DNA of 64,000 nt from assembly GCF_032813545.1 (NCBI RefSeq), contig NZ_CP136520.1, forward strand, positions 366,001 through 430,000. The letters run 5' to 3'. Of this stretch, positions 8,968-18,654 are shown in pieces. Under the pieces are notes generated by a model, which saw nothing but the letters and a program-made list of their open reading frames with translations, did no database searches and was not told the DNA's origin. How positions within the stretch are numbered: the first letter of the stretch is position 1; each line of letters begins with the position of its first letter. This stretch comes from Nodosilinea sp. E11 (GTDB lineage: Bacteria > Cyanobacteriota > Cyanobacteriia > Phormidesmidales > Phormidesmidaceae). The position numbers were made by a program, and so were the translations under genes.

Positions 8968-9557
8968 CCAATAATGCCGTCGCTACTCTCTTGGGGTGGG
9001 GTGGGGGGCCGCCCTAAGGGGCGATCGCTGCCGGTGTAGCTACCCAGGCTAGAGTACAGCAGCGCCAGCCGCCAGCCCTCAGGGGTCTGGGCCAAAAATA
9101 ACCAGTGGTAGTGTTGCAGCGAAACCGAACGATTTTGCCGATACTGCCGCTCTAGGGTGGTAAAAAACACCTGCTGTAGGGTGGAGTCAGGTTGGGTGCT
9201 ACCGTCGGGCACGAGCGCCTCTAGGTCGAGGGGCGTGAGGTCGGGGAGACTAGCCACCAGCATCAGGGTGGTGGCCTCCGCCGGGCGACGCGATAGATTG
9301 AGGTTGCGGCTAGCCACCCGGTTGGCATAGCTGGGTAAATCTTGAAGCAGCCGGGTGGCCAACGGCTGAAGTTCGGTGGGGCAAAGGTTGTCGCGCCTGA
9401 GATAGACCGGATTCTCAGGGGCGGGGGCCGAGACCTGGGCCTGCCCCAAGCCAGGTAAAACCACCAGCCAGGTGATGCCGAGACATATAGACCAAGCCCT
9501 CAGGTAGACCGCAGGGCAAGACTTACCCCGCGACACTGACGCTACAGGGCAGCGCAT
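8835..9557 (-). CDS. Exported hypothetical protein downstream of pyrF
   Basis: A 240-residue protein with an N-terminal hydrophobic segment ending in a [13 protein letters not shown] cleavage site (about residue 42), so it is probably exported. The mature part holds [18 protein letters not shown] and a C-terminal block WLRDCRAG, giving two Cys that could pair. It resembles conserved hypothetical proteins of cyanobacteria; no function is known to me. The start overlaps the pyrF stop by 16 bp, indicating translational coupling in the efp-accB-pyrF operon. The last 30 residues are Pro/Glu-rich low complexity and lie antisense to the equally odd tail of cofH. Confidence 0.7.
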   Translation of the reverse strand: MRCPVASVSRGKSCPAVYLRAWSICLGITWLVVLPGLGQAQVSAPAPENPVYLRRDNLCPTELQPLATRLLQDLPSYANRVASRNLNLSRRPAEATTLMLVASLPDLTPLDLEALVPDGSTQPDSTLQQVFFTTLERQYRQNRSVSLQHYHWLFLAQTPEGWRLALLYSSLGSYTGSDRPLGRPPTPPQESSDGIIGQAVRLWLRDCRAGSVFPAEPDLPAGPRVPAEPERLPTEDASPL

Positions 9558-10273
9558 TCGTCACAGATGCGCTGAAACGCAGTAACCGGGTCGGGGTCGG
9601 CGGTAATCGGTCGGCCAATCACCAGGTAGTCGGCCCCGGCTTGCAGAGCCTGGGCAGGGGTGAGGGTGCGGCGCTGGTCTTGGCTGCTGGCCCAGCTAGG
9701 GCGCACGCCAGGGCACACCAGAGTAAAGTCAGCGGGCAAAAACCGCCGTAGCTGACTGGCTTCCTGGGGCGAGCACACCACGCCCCCCAGGCCGCTGTCT
9801 TTGGCCAGCAGAGACATTTGCAGCGCGTAGTTGGTCGCTTCGAGCGGAATTTTGAGTTCTACGGCTAGGGTACTGGGAGAAATGCTGGTTAGCAGGGTGA
9901 CTCCCAGCAGCATCGGCGGGTAGACCCCGGCAGATTCGGCCCCCGCCATCGCCGCTTCCTGGGCAGCCATTAAGGCCTCCTGGCCCGCCGCTACATGGAC
10001 AGTCATCAGGTCAACCCCGTAGCGCCCCGCTGCGGCACAGGCCCCGGCCATGGTGTTGGGAATATCGTGAAATTTGAGATCGAGAAAGATGCGCTTTTGC
10101 CGAGCCTTGAGTTCGGCCAGTAACCCTGGCCCGGCGCTGACAAATAGCTCTAGCCCCACCTTCCAAAAGCTGACCTGGGGCATGGCGTCTACCCAGGCCA
10201 GTGCCATCTGGGCCGAGGGCACATCGAGGGGCACAATAATGCGCTGGTCGATAAAGCTGGGGTCAGGGGTCAT
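9542..10273 (-). CDS. pyrF: Orotidine 5-phosphate decarboxylase
   Basis: Catalyses the last step of UMP synthesis, decarboxylating OMP in the cytoplasm. The 243-residue TIM barrel shows IIVPLDVPS at the first strand, KVGLELF with the phosphate-side Lys, and the catalytic network [10 protein letters not shown] at about residues 68-77 (Asp-x-Lys-x-x-Asp). CPGVRPSW and [10 protein letters not shown] provide the phosphate-binding ends. Third gene of a leftward operon after efp and accB (20 bp gap); overlaps the next gene. Confidence 0.95.
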   Translation of the reverse strand: MTPDPSFIDQRIIVPLDVPSAQMALAWVDAMPQVSFWKVGLELFVSAGPGLLAELKARQKRIFLDLKFHDIPNTMAGACAAAGRYGVDLMTVHVAAGQEALMAAQEAAMAGAESAGVYPPMLLGVTLLTSISPSTLAVELKIPLEATNYALQMSLLAKDSGLGGVVCSPQEASQLRRFLPADFTLVCPGVRPSWASSQDQRRTLTPAQALQAGADYLVIGRPITADPDPVTAFQRICDECAAL

Positions 10274-10293
10274 GGCAGCACCTAGGGCAACAA

Positions 10294-10785
10294 TTACGCC
10301 GGGCGTACCAGCATTAGGGTTTGGCCAAACTCTACGGGTTGACCGTTTTCAACCATAATTTCGACGATTTCGCCGCTGACTTCGGCCTCTAGTTCGTTCA
10401 TTAGCTTCATCGCTTCGATGATGCACACGGTCTGCCCGCTGGTGATGCGATCGCCGATCCCGACAAAAGCTGGCTCCTCTGGGGCGGGAGAACGGTAAAA
10501 CGTCCCCACCATGGGCGAATTGATGGAGACCAAATCGCTGCCCTTGCCGGGGGGAGTAGCGGGGGGAGCCGCTGGGGCGGCAGGCGACGGCTCGGCAGGC
10601 GGCGGAGCGCTGGCGGTAGTAGCCTCTACGGCCGGAGCCACCGCTGCCATGACTGAACCTAGAGCGATAGCCCCTGGTTTGCGCAGGGTAAGCTCAAAAT
10701 CGGTGCTTTTGAGGGTGAGTTCGACAATGTCGCTCTGGTTGAGGGCGGTGACTAACTCTCTTAGATCGGTGACGCTTAGTTCCAC
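10294..10785 (-). CDS. accB: Biotin carboxyl carrier protein of acetyl-CoA carboxylase
   Basis: Carries the carboxylated biotin between the AccC and AccA/AccD sites in the first step of fatty-acid synthesis. 163 residues: an N-terminal helical segment, an Ala/Pro-rich flexible linker (about residues 45-85), and a C-terminal biotinyl domain with the biotin-accepting Lys127 in EAMKLMN. The order efp then accB is conserved in many bacteria and is seen here. The linker begins with a run of Ala, Val and Thr and is somewhat long, otherwise ordinary. Confidence 0.95.
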   Translation of the reverse strand: MELSVTDLRELVTALNQSDIVELTLKSTDFELTLRKPGAIALGSVMAAVAPAVEATTASAPPPAEPSPAAPAAPPATPPGKGSDLVSINSPMVGTFYRSPAPEEPAFVGIGDRITSGQTVCIIEAMKLMNELEAEVSGEIVEIMVENGQPVEFGQTLMLVRPA

Positions 10786-10895
10786 GGCGAAAGTCTCGTA
10801 GGGGGTAATGGGCCTCAGATTAAGGGGCCAAGGGCTCGGGTGTCAGCGGCAGTACGGCTGACGTCCCTAGAGAGGGTAACGGGCAGGGCCGCCGC

Positions 10896-11453
10896 TTACT
10901 CACGACCTAGGTAGGCATCGGTGCGGGTGTCTACCTTAATTTTTTCGCCAATCGAAATGAACAGAGGCACCATGACCTGGGCTCCAGTTTCGAGGATGGC
11001 GGGCTTGGTGCCGCCAGTGGCGGTGTCGCCCTTCACCCCCGGATCGGTTTGGGTGACCTCAAGCACAATGGAGTTGGGCAATTCTACCTCTAGAATTTGA
11101 CCGTTCCAGCTGATCACGCTGACGCTCATTTCTTCTTTGAGATATTTCACCTGGCTACCGATTTCATCGGTTGTGAGGCGCACTTCCTCATAGGTTTCCA
11201 TATCCATGAACACCAGGTCTTCGCCGTCGCGGTAGGTGTGCTGCATGTCTTTCTTCTCGATCACCGCCTGGGGCACGGTTTCACCAGCCCGAAAGGTTTT
11301 CTCAACGGTGTTGCCGCTTTTGACATTTTTTAGTTTGGTGCGCACAAAGGCCGATCCCTTACCGGGCTTGACGTGGAGAAATTCGACCACGCGCCAGACC
11401 GATCCGTCTAGCTCAATTGAAGTACCGGTGCGAAAATCATTACTGGAAATCAT
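10896..11453 (-). CDS. efp: Translation elongation factor P
   Basis: Binds the ribosome beside the P-site tRNA and relieves stalling at proline runs. 185 residues with the KOW-like N-terminal domain, two OB domains and the typical ending [14 protein letters not shown]. The tip loop reads KPGKGSAF, placing a Lys at position 32 where other EF-Ps carry a modified residue; no modification enzyme gene is visible here. First gene of the efp-accB-pyrF-hypothetical operon. Confidence 0.96.
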   Translation of the reverse strand: MISSNDFRTGTSIELDGSVWRVVEFLHVKPGKGSAFVRTKLKNVKSGNTVEKTFRAGETVPQAVIEKKDMQHTYRDGEDLVFMDMETYEEVRLTTDEIGSQVKYLKEEMSVSVISWNGQILEVELPNSIVLEVTQTDPGVKGDTATGGTKPAILETGAQVMVPLFISIGEKIKVDTRTDAYLGRE

Positions 11454-11670
11454 GGCGCTAGCTTACGGTAGGCAGTCTAAGTTTTGGCACTTCATTTTAC
11501 CCCCCTGCGGCCATTTCCCACAGATTTTACCCTCAACCCTGGCCAATCTGTAGAAGGACCTAAAGCGAATGGCCGGAGCGTCTAAATAATAGAGGAATAG
11601 AGGCGGATCCGGGAAGTTCTGACTGGCTGACCCTGGGCAATGGCCTGGGGCGTTCCAGAGTATGACAAGA

Positions 11671-11692
11671 TTGTAGGGGCGCAGTGCGTCAC
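11671..11692. repeat. GTAGGGGC-type repeat (degenerate)
   Basis: GTAGGGGCGCAGTGCGTCACAC, 36 bp upstream of the cyclophilin start. Similar to the copy at 62.18 kb (GTAGGGGCATTGCAGTGTGT); here the right arm has decayed. Confidence 0.4.
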
Positions 11693-11728
11693 ACGGAGAC
11701 CGGTCGTCCGGGCGGAGATAAAGGAATT

Positions 11729-12871
11729 ATGGCTAAGCAAACAAGCGCAATGATGGGTAAACAGCAGAGGTTAATCTGGCCACGGCTGATGCAGCTGGGC
11801 CTGGGGCTGGTGATTACCGCAGGAGTGTGGCTGAGCAGCCTGTCTCCGGCCCAGGCTATGCCTGTGGGGCCGCTAGCCTACCTGCCACCGGGCAATGCCA
11901 TTACCGATGGTAAGGCGCTGTTGCGCTACTCGCTGCCCATCGACAATCCTGAGATTCGGGCGGTGCAGGGCACCCTGGAGGGGTTGTCGCAGTGGCTGCG
12001 CAGCAAACGCTGGGGACCGATCAGCAAAGATATTACTAAGATCGAGCGCACCTTGACCCGCAGTCGTGAGACGATGCTGGCGGCGGTGCCTGCGGGCAAA
12101 CGAGCGGCCGCGATCAGCTACCTCGATGACATTCAGGCCCAGCTCCTGCCCCTGCAAGAGGCCGTTGATCTGCGCGATCGCGAAACCGTATGGCTCAAGC
12201 GAGCGGCCATGCTAGAAGATGTCAGCCGCATTGAAGAGCTGATGGTCAAAGAGTTTCCCTACGAGGTGCCCGAAGAGTACAGCAGTTTGCCCCAGCTCAA
12301 AGGGCGGGCCACGGTCGAGGTGACGACCAACAAAGGTAGCCTGCAAGCGGTGATCGATGGCTATAGCGCCCCGGTGACCGGCGGCAATTTTGTTGACCTA
12401 GTGCAGCGCGGCTTCTACGACGGCATGGAGTTTACCCGCGCTGAAGACAACTACGTACTGCAAACCGGCGACCCTGCTGGTCCCGAAGATGGCTTTGTTG
12501 ATCCCAAGACCAAAGCCTATCGAGCGGTGCCCCTGGAGATTTTGGTGAAGGGTGATGAGGCCCCCGTCTACGGCACCACCCTAGAGGAGATTGGGCGCTT
12601 TTTAGACGCGCCCGTGCTGCCATTTTCGGCCTTTGGCACCCTGGGTATGGCCCGCCCCAACACTGACCCCAACGGCGGTTCTTCGCAGTTTTTCTTCTTC
12701 TTGTTTGAGCCCGAGATGACCCCCGCTGGCCTCAACCTGCTCGATGGCCGCTACTCGGTCTTTGGCTATGTAGTCGAAAACAAAGAACTCCTGGAGCAAC
12801 TCACCCAGGGCGATCGCATTGAGTCGATTCGGGTGGTTTCTGGGGGCGATAACTTGGTGCAGCCGACCTAG
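11729..12871 (+). CDS. Thylakoid-lumen type peptidyl-prolyl isomerase (TLP40/CYP38-like)
   Basis: Predicted exported cyclophilin related to plant TLP40/CYP38, which assists photosystem II assembly. 380 residues starting at the ATG preceded by AAGGA eight bases upstream. The signal peptide (about residues 1-43) ends in SPAQA before MPVG, followed by an alpha-helical N-terminal domain (about 60-190) and a cyclophilin domain from GRATVEVTTNKGSL onward. The motif GSSQFFFFLFEPEMTP matches the cyclophilin active-site region, but the catalytic Arg region reads FYDGMEFTRAEDNYVLQTGD, which is diverged, so isomerase activity may be weak, as in CYP38. thiL follows 21 bp downstream. Confidence 0.88.
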   Translation: MAKQTSAMMGKQQRLIWPRLMQLGLGLVITAGVWLSSLSPAQAMPVGPLAYLPPGNAITDGKALLRYSLPIDNPEIRAVQGTLEGLSQWLRSKRWGPISKDITKIERTLTRSRETMLAAVPAGKRAAAISYLDDIQAQLLPLQEAVDLRDRETVWLKRAAMLEDVSRIEELMVKEFPYEVPEEYSSLPQLKGRATVEVTTNKGSLQAVIDGYSAPVTGGNFVDLVQRGFYDGMEFTRAEDNYVLQTGDPAGPEDGFVDPKTKAYRAVPLEILVKGDEAPVYGTTLEEIGRFLDAPVLPFSAFGTLGMARPNTDPNGGSSQFFFFLFEPEMTPAGLNLLDGRYSVFGYVVENKELLEQLTQGDRIESIRVVSGGDNLVQPT

Positions 12872-12892
12872 GGAAGTGGTACTGAATTTCCT

Positions 12893-13900
12893 ATGGCAAA
12901 TTCGCAAACCGTGGCTGAGCTGGGAGAGTTGGGGCTGCTGAAGCGGCTGTTTCGCTACTGCCCTGGGTCGGTGGTGGGCGATGACGGAGCAGTGGTGACC
13001 CTGCCTCCCGACCGGCAGTTGGTGGTCACCACCGATGTGCTGGTGGATGGGGTGCACTTTAGCGATCGCACCACCTCCCCGGCTGATGTGGGCTGGCGAG
13101 CTGTGGCAGCTAATCTCTCAGACTTGGCGGCGATGGGGGCGGTGCCGGAGGGCATTACCGTGGGCCTGAGCTTACCGGGGGCTACGCCGCTGGCCTGGGT
13201 CGAAGGGCTTTACCAGGGAATGGCCGACTGCCTAGAGCGCTGGGGTGGGGTGGTGCTGGGGGGTGACCTGTGCCGGGCCGATACGGTCAGCGTGGCCATT
13301 ACCGCTCTAGGGAACGTGGTGCCTCAGCGGGCGCTTTACCGTCACCGCGCCCAGCCAGGGCAGGCGATTGTGGTCACGGGCTACCACGGGCTGTCGCGGG
13401 CAGGGCTAGCGCTGTTATTAAAGTCTGAACCAGGCACTCCTCCTGCCGCGACCGATGGCGATCGCTGGGTAGCAGCCCATCAACGACCTCAGCCCCGGTT
13501 TGATGCGATCGCCGTCCTAGACGACCTGCTGGGCGAAGGCAATACCGCTGCGATCGCCGCTATGGATTCTAGCGATGGTTTGGCCAACGCGGTGCTGCAC
13601 CTGTGTCAGGCCAGCGGTGTGGGGGCTCAGCTTAACGAGACCGACCTGCCGATCGATCCGGCCCTGGGGGCTTGGGTGGGCCAGGCCCAGGCCATAGACT
13701 GGTGCCTTTACGGCGGCGAAGACTTTGAGCTGGTACTGTGTTTGCCCTGGCCCCTGGCCGAGGCCCTATGCGATCGGCTAGGGCACCCGTGCCGTATTGT
13801 CGGCAAAACCACCACCGCTCCTGCCGTCGAACTCTGGCCTGCCGAGGGCACAGCCCCGACCGTGCTCAGCTTTAGTCAAGGGTTTCAACACTTTGCCTGA
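12893..13900 (+). CDS. thiL: Thiamine-monophosphate kinase
   Basis: Phosphorylates thiamine monophosphate to the active cofactor thiamine diphosphate. 335 residues of the PurM/ThiL fold. Seen are GDDGAVV near residue 25, TTDVLVDGVHF with the metal-binding Asp, ANLSDLAAMGAVPEG, GGDLCRAD, and the C-terminal GGEDFELVL. Close spacing after the cyclophilin gene (21 bp) suggests co-transcription. No thiamine riboswitch is apparent upstream. Confidence 0.94.
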   Translation: MANSQTVAELGELGLLKRLFRYCPGSVVGDDGAVVTLPPDRQLVVTTDVLVDGVHFSDRTTSPADVGWRAVAANLSDLAAMGAVPEGITVGLSLPGATPLAWVEGLYQGMADCLERWGGVVLGGDLCRADTVSVAITALGNVVPQRALYRHRAQPGQAIVVTGYHGLSRAGLALLLKSEPGTPPAATDGDRWVAAHQRPQPRFDAIAVLDDLLGEGNTAAIAAMDSSDGLANAVLHLCQASGVGAQLNETDLPIDPALGAWVGQAQAIDWCLYGGEDFELVLCLPWPLAEALCDRLGHPCRIVGKTTTAPAVELWPAEGTAPTVLSFSQGFQHFA

Positions 13901-13971
13901 GGGGTGGGCAATGGAAATCCGGCTAGAACGTTTGGGGATTATGCTAAATCCTGAATGAATACCCCCGATTT

Positions 13972-13999
13972 GTAGGGGCGTAGCATGCTACGCCCCTAC
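13972..13999. repeat. Perfect 28-bp palindrome, GTAGGGGC type
   Basis: Left arm GTAGGGGCGTAGCA and its exact complement on the right (TGCTACGCCCCTAC) with no loop. It lies in the 480-bp gene-free stretch after thiL and could form a hairpin acting as a 3-prime end for thiL mRNA; no T-run follows. Confidence 0.7.
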
Positions 14000-14000
14000 G

Positions 14001-14228
14001 GGGTTCCTAATTATGAACCGGGGTTTACCAAATCGGATTTGCTCTAAAAATAGATTTTTATCGTTGGGGGTGCCGCGTCAGCGGTATGGACAACGGGTAT
14101 TAGATCGTCCTGGAGCGAGGCTCTAACGGCCTGCTACCCAAGCCGACTCTACCGCTGTATTTCCTGAAGCAGGCTGATAATTGCAGCAGTTGCTTGAGTG
14201 AGGACACGTTGACAGGCGGAATCTTCTG
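14001..14228. other. Gene-free stretch between thiL and the histidine kinase
   Basis: Together with its flanks this makes about 480 bp without a convincing gene. It holds fragments such as ACCAAATCGGATTTG, related to the dispersed element seen near 43.1 kb. I see no other conserved signal, RNA gene or promoter I can support. Confidence 0.4.
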
Positions 14229-14257
14229 GTAGGGGCAGTGCAGTGCAATCCCCCTAG
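14229..14257. repeat. GTAGGGGC-type palindrome, imperfect
   Basis: GTAGGGGCAGTGCAGTGCAA followed by TCCCCCTAG. A slightly diverged copy of the palindrome at 43.79 kb. Confidence 0.55.
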
Positions 14258-14379
14258 GTCAAACCTGTTCTAAACCCAATAGATGTTTGCAATAAACAAT
14301 AGTGTCAGGACGCTCTGCCCTACCCACTGGTGAGGTTTAATGGGGAGAGATTGACCGCTGCTTGGATCCACTATTACCC

Positions 14380-15666
14380 ATGACTGCCCCCGATCAGGAA
14401 GATCTCCGGGTCTTCTGCCGCGACGACGAGGCTTTTGCTCAACTCCAGCAGGTGCTGAGCCAGCGCGAGATGACTCGAGAGCAGTACCTGCAAACCATGG
14501 CTCAGCAAACCCAGCAGACCCAGGCCCTAGAAGCCCAGCGCCAGGCGGCTGAAGCGGCCAGTCAGGCGAAGAGCCGCTTTCTCGCCATGATCAGCCACGA
14601 GCTTCGTACCCCGCTCAACTCAATTTTGGGCCTTTCAGCTTTGCTGTCGCGGCAGGTGGTGGGTCCGCTCAACGCCAAGCAGCTTGAATACCTCAACTAC
14701 ATCAACGGCAGCGGTGAACATCTACTGGCGATCATTAGCGATATTCTTGACCTCTCTAAGGTGGAGGCGGGCCAAGAGCACCTGCGGCTGACCGAGGTAT
14801 CGCTGCCCGATCTGTGTCAGTCTTGTTTGGCCATGGTGCAGCCCCGCGCCACCGAGAAAACTCTCACGCTGACTCACCAGGTAGCCGCCGATGCCACTAC
14901 CTGCACCGCCGATGAGCGCCGCCTGCGCCAAATGCTGCTGAATCTGTTGACCAATGCCATCAAGTTTACGTCCCAGGGCCAGGTGACTCTGACTGTGCAG
15001 CGCTGCGACGCCCTGATCGAGTTTCGGGTCGAAGACACCGGCATTGGCATTCCGGCCAACCAGCTAGAACACATTTTTCAGCCCTTTACTCAGATCGATC
15101 GCGACCTCGATCGCCAGTATGACGGCGCTGGCTTGGGGCTAGCCCTGACCCGTCAGTTGGCCCAGCTCCATGGGGGCCATCTGCGGGTTGAGTCGGCGGA
15201 GGGCCAGGGGAGCCAGTTCTTGCTGTACTTGCCCCGGCAGGGGGGGGATAGGGCGGGCACAATGGTTTCAACTACATCAGCCCCAACCACCCAGCACAGA
15301 GATGTCCAACGGTTAATGGTGATCGATTGCGACCTTGACCACCACCAGCCGCTCTTTGCCTACGTCAGGGCCTGCGGTTGGCAGGTCGACGGCTACCAGA
15401 GCTGGCCAGAGGTGCATCACCACCTGCGTCAGCTCCCGCTCCACCTATTGCCCCAACTGCTGGTGGTGGGCGATCGCGAAGCCGACAACCCGGCACTGCT
15501 GGAGCAGTTGCAACAGATCAGGCCACCCCGGCTACCCCAACCGATCAAAGTGGCCATTCTCTATGCAGAGCAGGCTCCCAAACTGGCAACCGAGGCCTAC
15601 ATTGTCGATGCCTGCATTCAGCTGCCGCTCACGATCCCCAAGCTAGAGCGGATGCTGTCGCTCTAG
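14380..15666 (+). CDS. Soluble histidine kinase with degenerate C-terminal receiver
   Basis: A 428-residue cytoplasmic sensor kinase. The N-terminal 65 residues include a Gln-rich coiled coil. The HisKA domain has His73 in ISHELRTPLNSILG, and the ATPase domain shows QMLLNLLTNAIKFT (N box), VEDTGIGIP (G1) and GAGLGLALT (G2). After about residue 300 there is a receiver-like domain starting RLMVIDCDLDHH; where the phospho-accepting Asp should be it reads LLVVGDRE, and no clear conserved Lys is present, so it may not be phosphorylated. The ATG was chosen over an upstream TTG. No partner regulator is adjacent. Confidence 0.88.
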   Translation: MTAPDQEDLRVFCRDDEAFAQLQQVLSQREMTREQYLQTMAQQTQQTQALEAQRQAAEAASQAKSRFLAMISHELRTPLNSILGLSALLSRQVVGPLNAKQLEYLNYINGSGEHLLAIISDILDLSKVEAGQEHLRLTEVSLPDLCQSCLAMVQPRATEKTLTLTHQVAADATTCTADERRLRQMLLNLLTNAIKFTSQGQVTLTVQRCDALIEFRVEDTGIGIPANQLEHIFQPFTQIDRDLDRQYDGAGLGLALTRQLAQLHGGHLRVESAEGQGSQFLLYLPRQGGDRAGTMVSTTSAPTTQHRDVQRLMVIDCDLDHHQPLFAYVRACGWQVDGYQSWPEVHHHLRQLPLHLLPQLLVVGDREADNPALLEQLQQIRPPRLPQPIKVAILYAEQAPKLATEAYIVDACIQLPLTIPKLERMLSL

Positions 15667-15703
15667 CTTGGGGCCTCAGCTCGCCATGGTGACTCGCCAC
15701 AGA

Positions 15704-17194
15704 TCACTCAGGGGTCGCCTTGCGATCGCCCGCTGCGGCCCCAAAGCCTCGCACCATCCAGAGCCCTAGCCCCACTGGCACCACCACCGTAGCCCAGCCC
15801 AAAGCCAGCGCCCAGGCAGGGTAGCCTTCGTAGGGGGTGCGCAGATCGGTCGAGAGCTGGGTAGCCAGCAGAATGGCGAGCACACCGGGCACCAGCCACT
15901 TAATTGACCAGTTCCACCAGCGCCCGATCTGCCACTGGCTAACCTCATTGATGTAGCGCCGCAGCAGTTCGGCCCCAAACACCCAGCCACCTAAAATAGC
16001 CATTCCCAGGGCCATCAGCATGGCGTTGTAGCTCACTACAAAGTGATCGACGATGTCGAGGAAGTAGAGCCCCGCCCGGGTTGTGTAGAGCAGACCGACG
16101 CCAAAGGCCGCCAGGCAGACCCACCCGGCCACCTGGGTGTTTTTAAGCTCTGGCTTGATGTCGAGAATGGTGGCGATCGCCGGTTCGACCAGAGAAAAGG
16201 CGCTGTCGATGCCCAGGGTCAGCAGCATAAAGAAAAACAACGCACTAAACAGCCCCGGCAGCGGCATCAGACTGAGCGCCTGGGGAAACACCACAAAGGC
16301 CAACCCCGGCCCCGACGTGGTGACCTCTGCCACCGAGGTATTAGCGCTCCAGGCCATATAGCCCAGCACCGCAAACACCACAAACCCAGCAAACAAGCTA
16401 ATTGCCATATCCGCCAGGGCTGTAATCCACGATGACTGAACGATATCTTCGTCAGGGTTTTTGTAGCTGGCGTAGGTAAGCATGATTGCAAAGGCCACCG
16501 ACAGGGTGAGAAACGCCTGGGAAGCCGCCGCCGTCCACACCTCCGGTGACAGCATGGCACTCCATACCGGGGTGATATAGAGCTGCCAACCGGGCCAAAA
16601 CCCCGGCAGCATTACCGATCGCACAAACAATACCCCCAGCACTGCCACCGGAATCGGCACCGTATAGAGCACAACTTTGCCCACGCTCTTCGGCCCCTGC
16701 CAAATGCAGAAATAGATCATCAGCCAGATCACCGCCAGGGCTGCCACCACGGGCCAGTTAAAGCCCCCCAGTTGGCCCACCCCGTCGCTAATTTGCAACA
16801 CATTGCCAAAGAAATAGCCCTCGGGGTCGTCGGCCCATGCAACCGCAAACGATCGCAGCAGGTAGAGCAAACACCAGGCCATCACTACCGCGTAGTAGGC
16901 CACCACCAAAAAGGCTGAAATTACCCCCAACAGCCCCACACCTCCAAAGGCCGGGTGCATGTGGCGCAGCGATTTAATCGGCCCCCGCTGCATGCGCTGG
17001 CCAATGGCCAACTCTAATATCAAAATTGGGGTCGCCATCACCACAAAGGCAATTAGGTAGGGGATGAGGAAGGCCCCACCGCCGTACTGCCCCGCCAGGT
17101 AGGGGAACCGCCACACGTTCCCCAGGCCCACCGCCGAACCGACAGCGGCCAAAATAAACACGGTCTGTGACGACCATTTATTGTCGTGCGCCAT
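15704..17194 (-). CDS. Sodium-dependent transporter, NSS (SNF) family
   Basis: A sodium symporter of the neurotransmitter:sodium symporter family, likely importing an amino acid. 496 residues with about 11-12 membrane helices. The first helix carries AAVGSAVGLGNVWRFPYL, the unwound sodium/substrate site of LeuT-type carriers, and GGGAFLIPYL follows in helix 2. Substrate specificity is not readable. It converges on the histidine kinase gene with a 37-bp gap. The 3-prime neighbourhood shows no strong terminator. Confidence 0.92.
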   Translation of the reverse strand: MAHDNKWSSQTVFILAAVGSAVGLGNVWRFPYLAGQYGGGAFLIPYLIAFVVMATPILILELAIGQRMQRGPIKSLRHMHPAFGGVGLLGVISAFLVVAYYAVVMAWCLLYLLRSFAVAWADDPEGYFFGNVLQISDGVGQLGGFNWPVVAALAVIWLMIYFCIWQGPKSVGKVVLYTVPIPVAVLGVLFVRSVMLPGFWPGWQLYITPVWSAMLSPEVWTAAASQAFLTLSVAFAIMLTYASYKNPDEDIVQSSWITALADMAISLFAGFVVFAVLGYMAWSANTSVAEVTTSGPGLAFVVFPQALSLMPLPGLFSALFFFMLLTLGIDSAFSLVEPAIATILDIKPELKNTQVAGWVCLAAFGVGLLYTTRAGLYFLDIVDHFVVSYNAMLMALGMAILGGWVFGAELLRRYINEVSQWQIGRWWNWSIKWLVPGVLAILLATQLSTDLRTPYEGYPAWALALGWATVVVPVGLGLWMVRGFGAAAGDRKATPE

Positions 17195-17341
17195 AGCTTT
17201 TCCTCAATCGGGTCTCCTTAAATCAGGTCTGCCAAATGGGTTTATGCACCATAAAATGCGGGCTCAACCCTCAACAAAATCGCGAAAACAATCTTTAACC
17301 AGGACCGCAATCTGTTAAGAATTACTCGTTAGAGCCATCTG

Positions 17342-17572
17342 CTACAGCAGCGCCAGCAAATGGTTAGCCAGCACTTCGGGAGCCGAGAGGTAAGGGTTGT
17401 GACGGGTATCTAAGGTGATGACCGAAGCACAGGGCAGGGCGGTGGTCATGCGCCGCTGGGGCGCTGAGCTAATGGTGCGATCGCGCAAACCCTCGATATG
17501 CACCCGTGGCACCTGGCCAAAGTTCTCAGGTGTGGTGGGCACAGAAGTAGCAAGCAGGACCAAGAGCTGAGG
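17342..17572 (-). pseudogene. Truncated alpha/beta hydrolase (C-terminal remnant)
   Basis: About 75 residues on the minus strand look like the end of an alpha/beta hydrolase of the methylesterase group: VPRVHIEGLRDRTIS followed by RRMTTALPCASVITLDTRHN, which includes the position of the catalytic His (here in DTRHNPYLSAPE), and then NHLLALL. The N-terminal two thirds, including the nucleophile elbow, are missing. Upstream sequence switches to AT-rich DNA and the low-GC gene on the other strand, so the gene was cut by a rearrangement. Confidence 0.65.
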
Positions 17573-17659
17573 CACACAGCACAGTTTTTTTGAATATAAT
17601 CTATACGTGCAATGCATACGTCATGTGTACGGCGCAAGAATACAGAGATTAACGGGAGA

Positions 17660-18640
17660 ATGCTTTTGTCATCTCAGTCACTCTCAAAGAAGCAAAAATT
17701 TATCAACTCCATAGTATTTGGTTATGGAGCCACCACAAGAGCTTTAGACTCTTTAATCGGAAAATTCAAAAGAATATTATTTTATCAAAACCGAAAAATT
17801 ACTGAAACTTTCGCAGATCCACTAATTGACCTAAAGCCACAAAATAGACCCAAAGTTCTAATAGGAATTGCACATATTACCTCTCCTCAAGAATCCAAGG
17901 ATTTCTTAGGTGTTGGAGCTGATAAAGTTGAGCGCCTTCGGCGCACCCTGGATGGTTTATTAAGCAGCTTTGCCCATTGCGACTTAAAAATCACTGTACA
18001 TACTTTGCCCGACAGAAATATTGTCAGCGGCTTGCCTCTATACCAGCAAGAATGTATTGATACTATTAGCTCGCCTAACTGTGATCCGATGTATGTGGGA
18101 TACAGAATTCAGGATGAACTGGTCACTCATGTTAATGAATATGACTGGTTTATGTTGATTGAAGATGACATTGTAATTTCAGACGGGTGGTTTCTAAATA
18201 AAATCGAAAAATTTAATCAATTTAGTGGCAGAAATAAGTATTTACTATTTCCAAATCGCTACGAGATGGATGAGAGCAGAAAAAGCTATATTGACCTTAC
18301 AATTGACCACGATATCGCTTGGGATCGCACATCAGCTATTCAGCTAGACGGTGTAAAGTTTTCTCAATGTACTAATCCTCACTCGGGTATGTACTGCCTG
18401 TCGCGATCGCAGTTAGAATTCTGGATAAAATCAGGACGATCATGGAACAACCAAACGATCATGGTTGGTCCATTAGAAAGTGCTGCGACCTTCTGCTTGA
18501 TGGAGTGTTTTACGATTTATAAGCCGCATCCTCAAAATTTGAATTATCTGGAAGTAGGCCATTTTGATACTAAATATTCAAAGATGTATCCAGGTTCTTC
18601 TCCTTTTATCGTGTCTGCAATCCCCTCCTCAAAGTCGTAA
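17660..18640 (+). CDS. Glycosyltransferase-like protein, low GC, probably acquired
   Basis: A 326-residue protein whose core FMLIEDDIVISDGW places an acidic EDD motif after a hydrophobic strand, as in the nucleotide-sugar and metal site of GT-A glycosyltransferases. RPKVLIGIAHITSP at about residue 60 looks like the first strand. I cannot name a family. The start follows GGGAGA five bases upstream. Base composition is much more AT-rich than the flanks, with many AAA, ATT and AAT codons. It lies between two truncated genes, which supports transfer. Role in surface polysaccharide synthesis is inference. Confidence 0.65.
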   Translation: MLLSSQSLSKKQKFINSIVFGYGATTRALDSLIGKFKRILFYQNRKITETFADPLIDLKPQNRPKVLIGIAHITSPQESKDFLGVGADKVERLRRTLDGLLSSFAHCDLKITVHTLPDRNIVSGLPLYQQECIDTISSPNCDPMYVGYRIQDELVTHVNEYDWFMLIEDDIVISDGWFLNKIEKFNQFSGRNKYLLFPNRYEMDESRKSYIDLTIDHDIAWDRTSAIQLDGVKFSQCTNPHSGMYCLSRSQLEFWIKSGRSWNNQTIMVGPLESAATFCLMECFTIYKPHPQNLNYLEVGHFDTKYSKMYPGSSPFIVSAIPSSKS

Positions 18641-18654
18641 TTCTGAGCTAACTT

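Noticed and set aside
13901..14379. Possible small RNA or riboswitch after thiL
   Set aside because: Palindromes are explained by the dispersed GTAGGGGC family; no thiamine riboswitch core, which in any case would be upstream of a gene.
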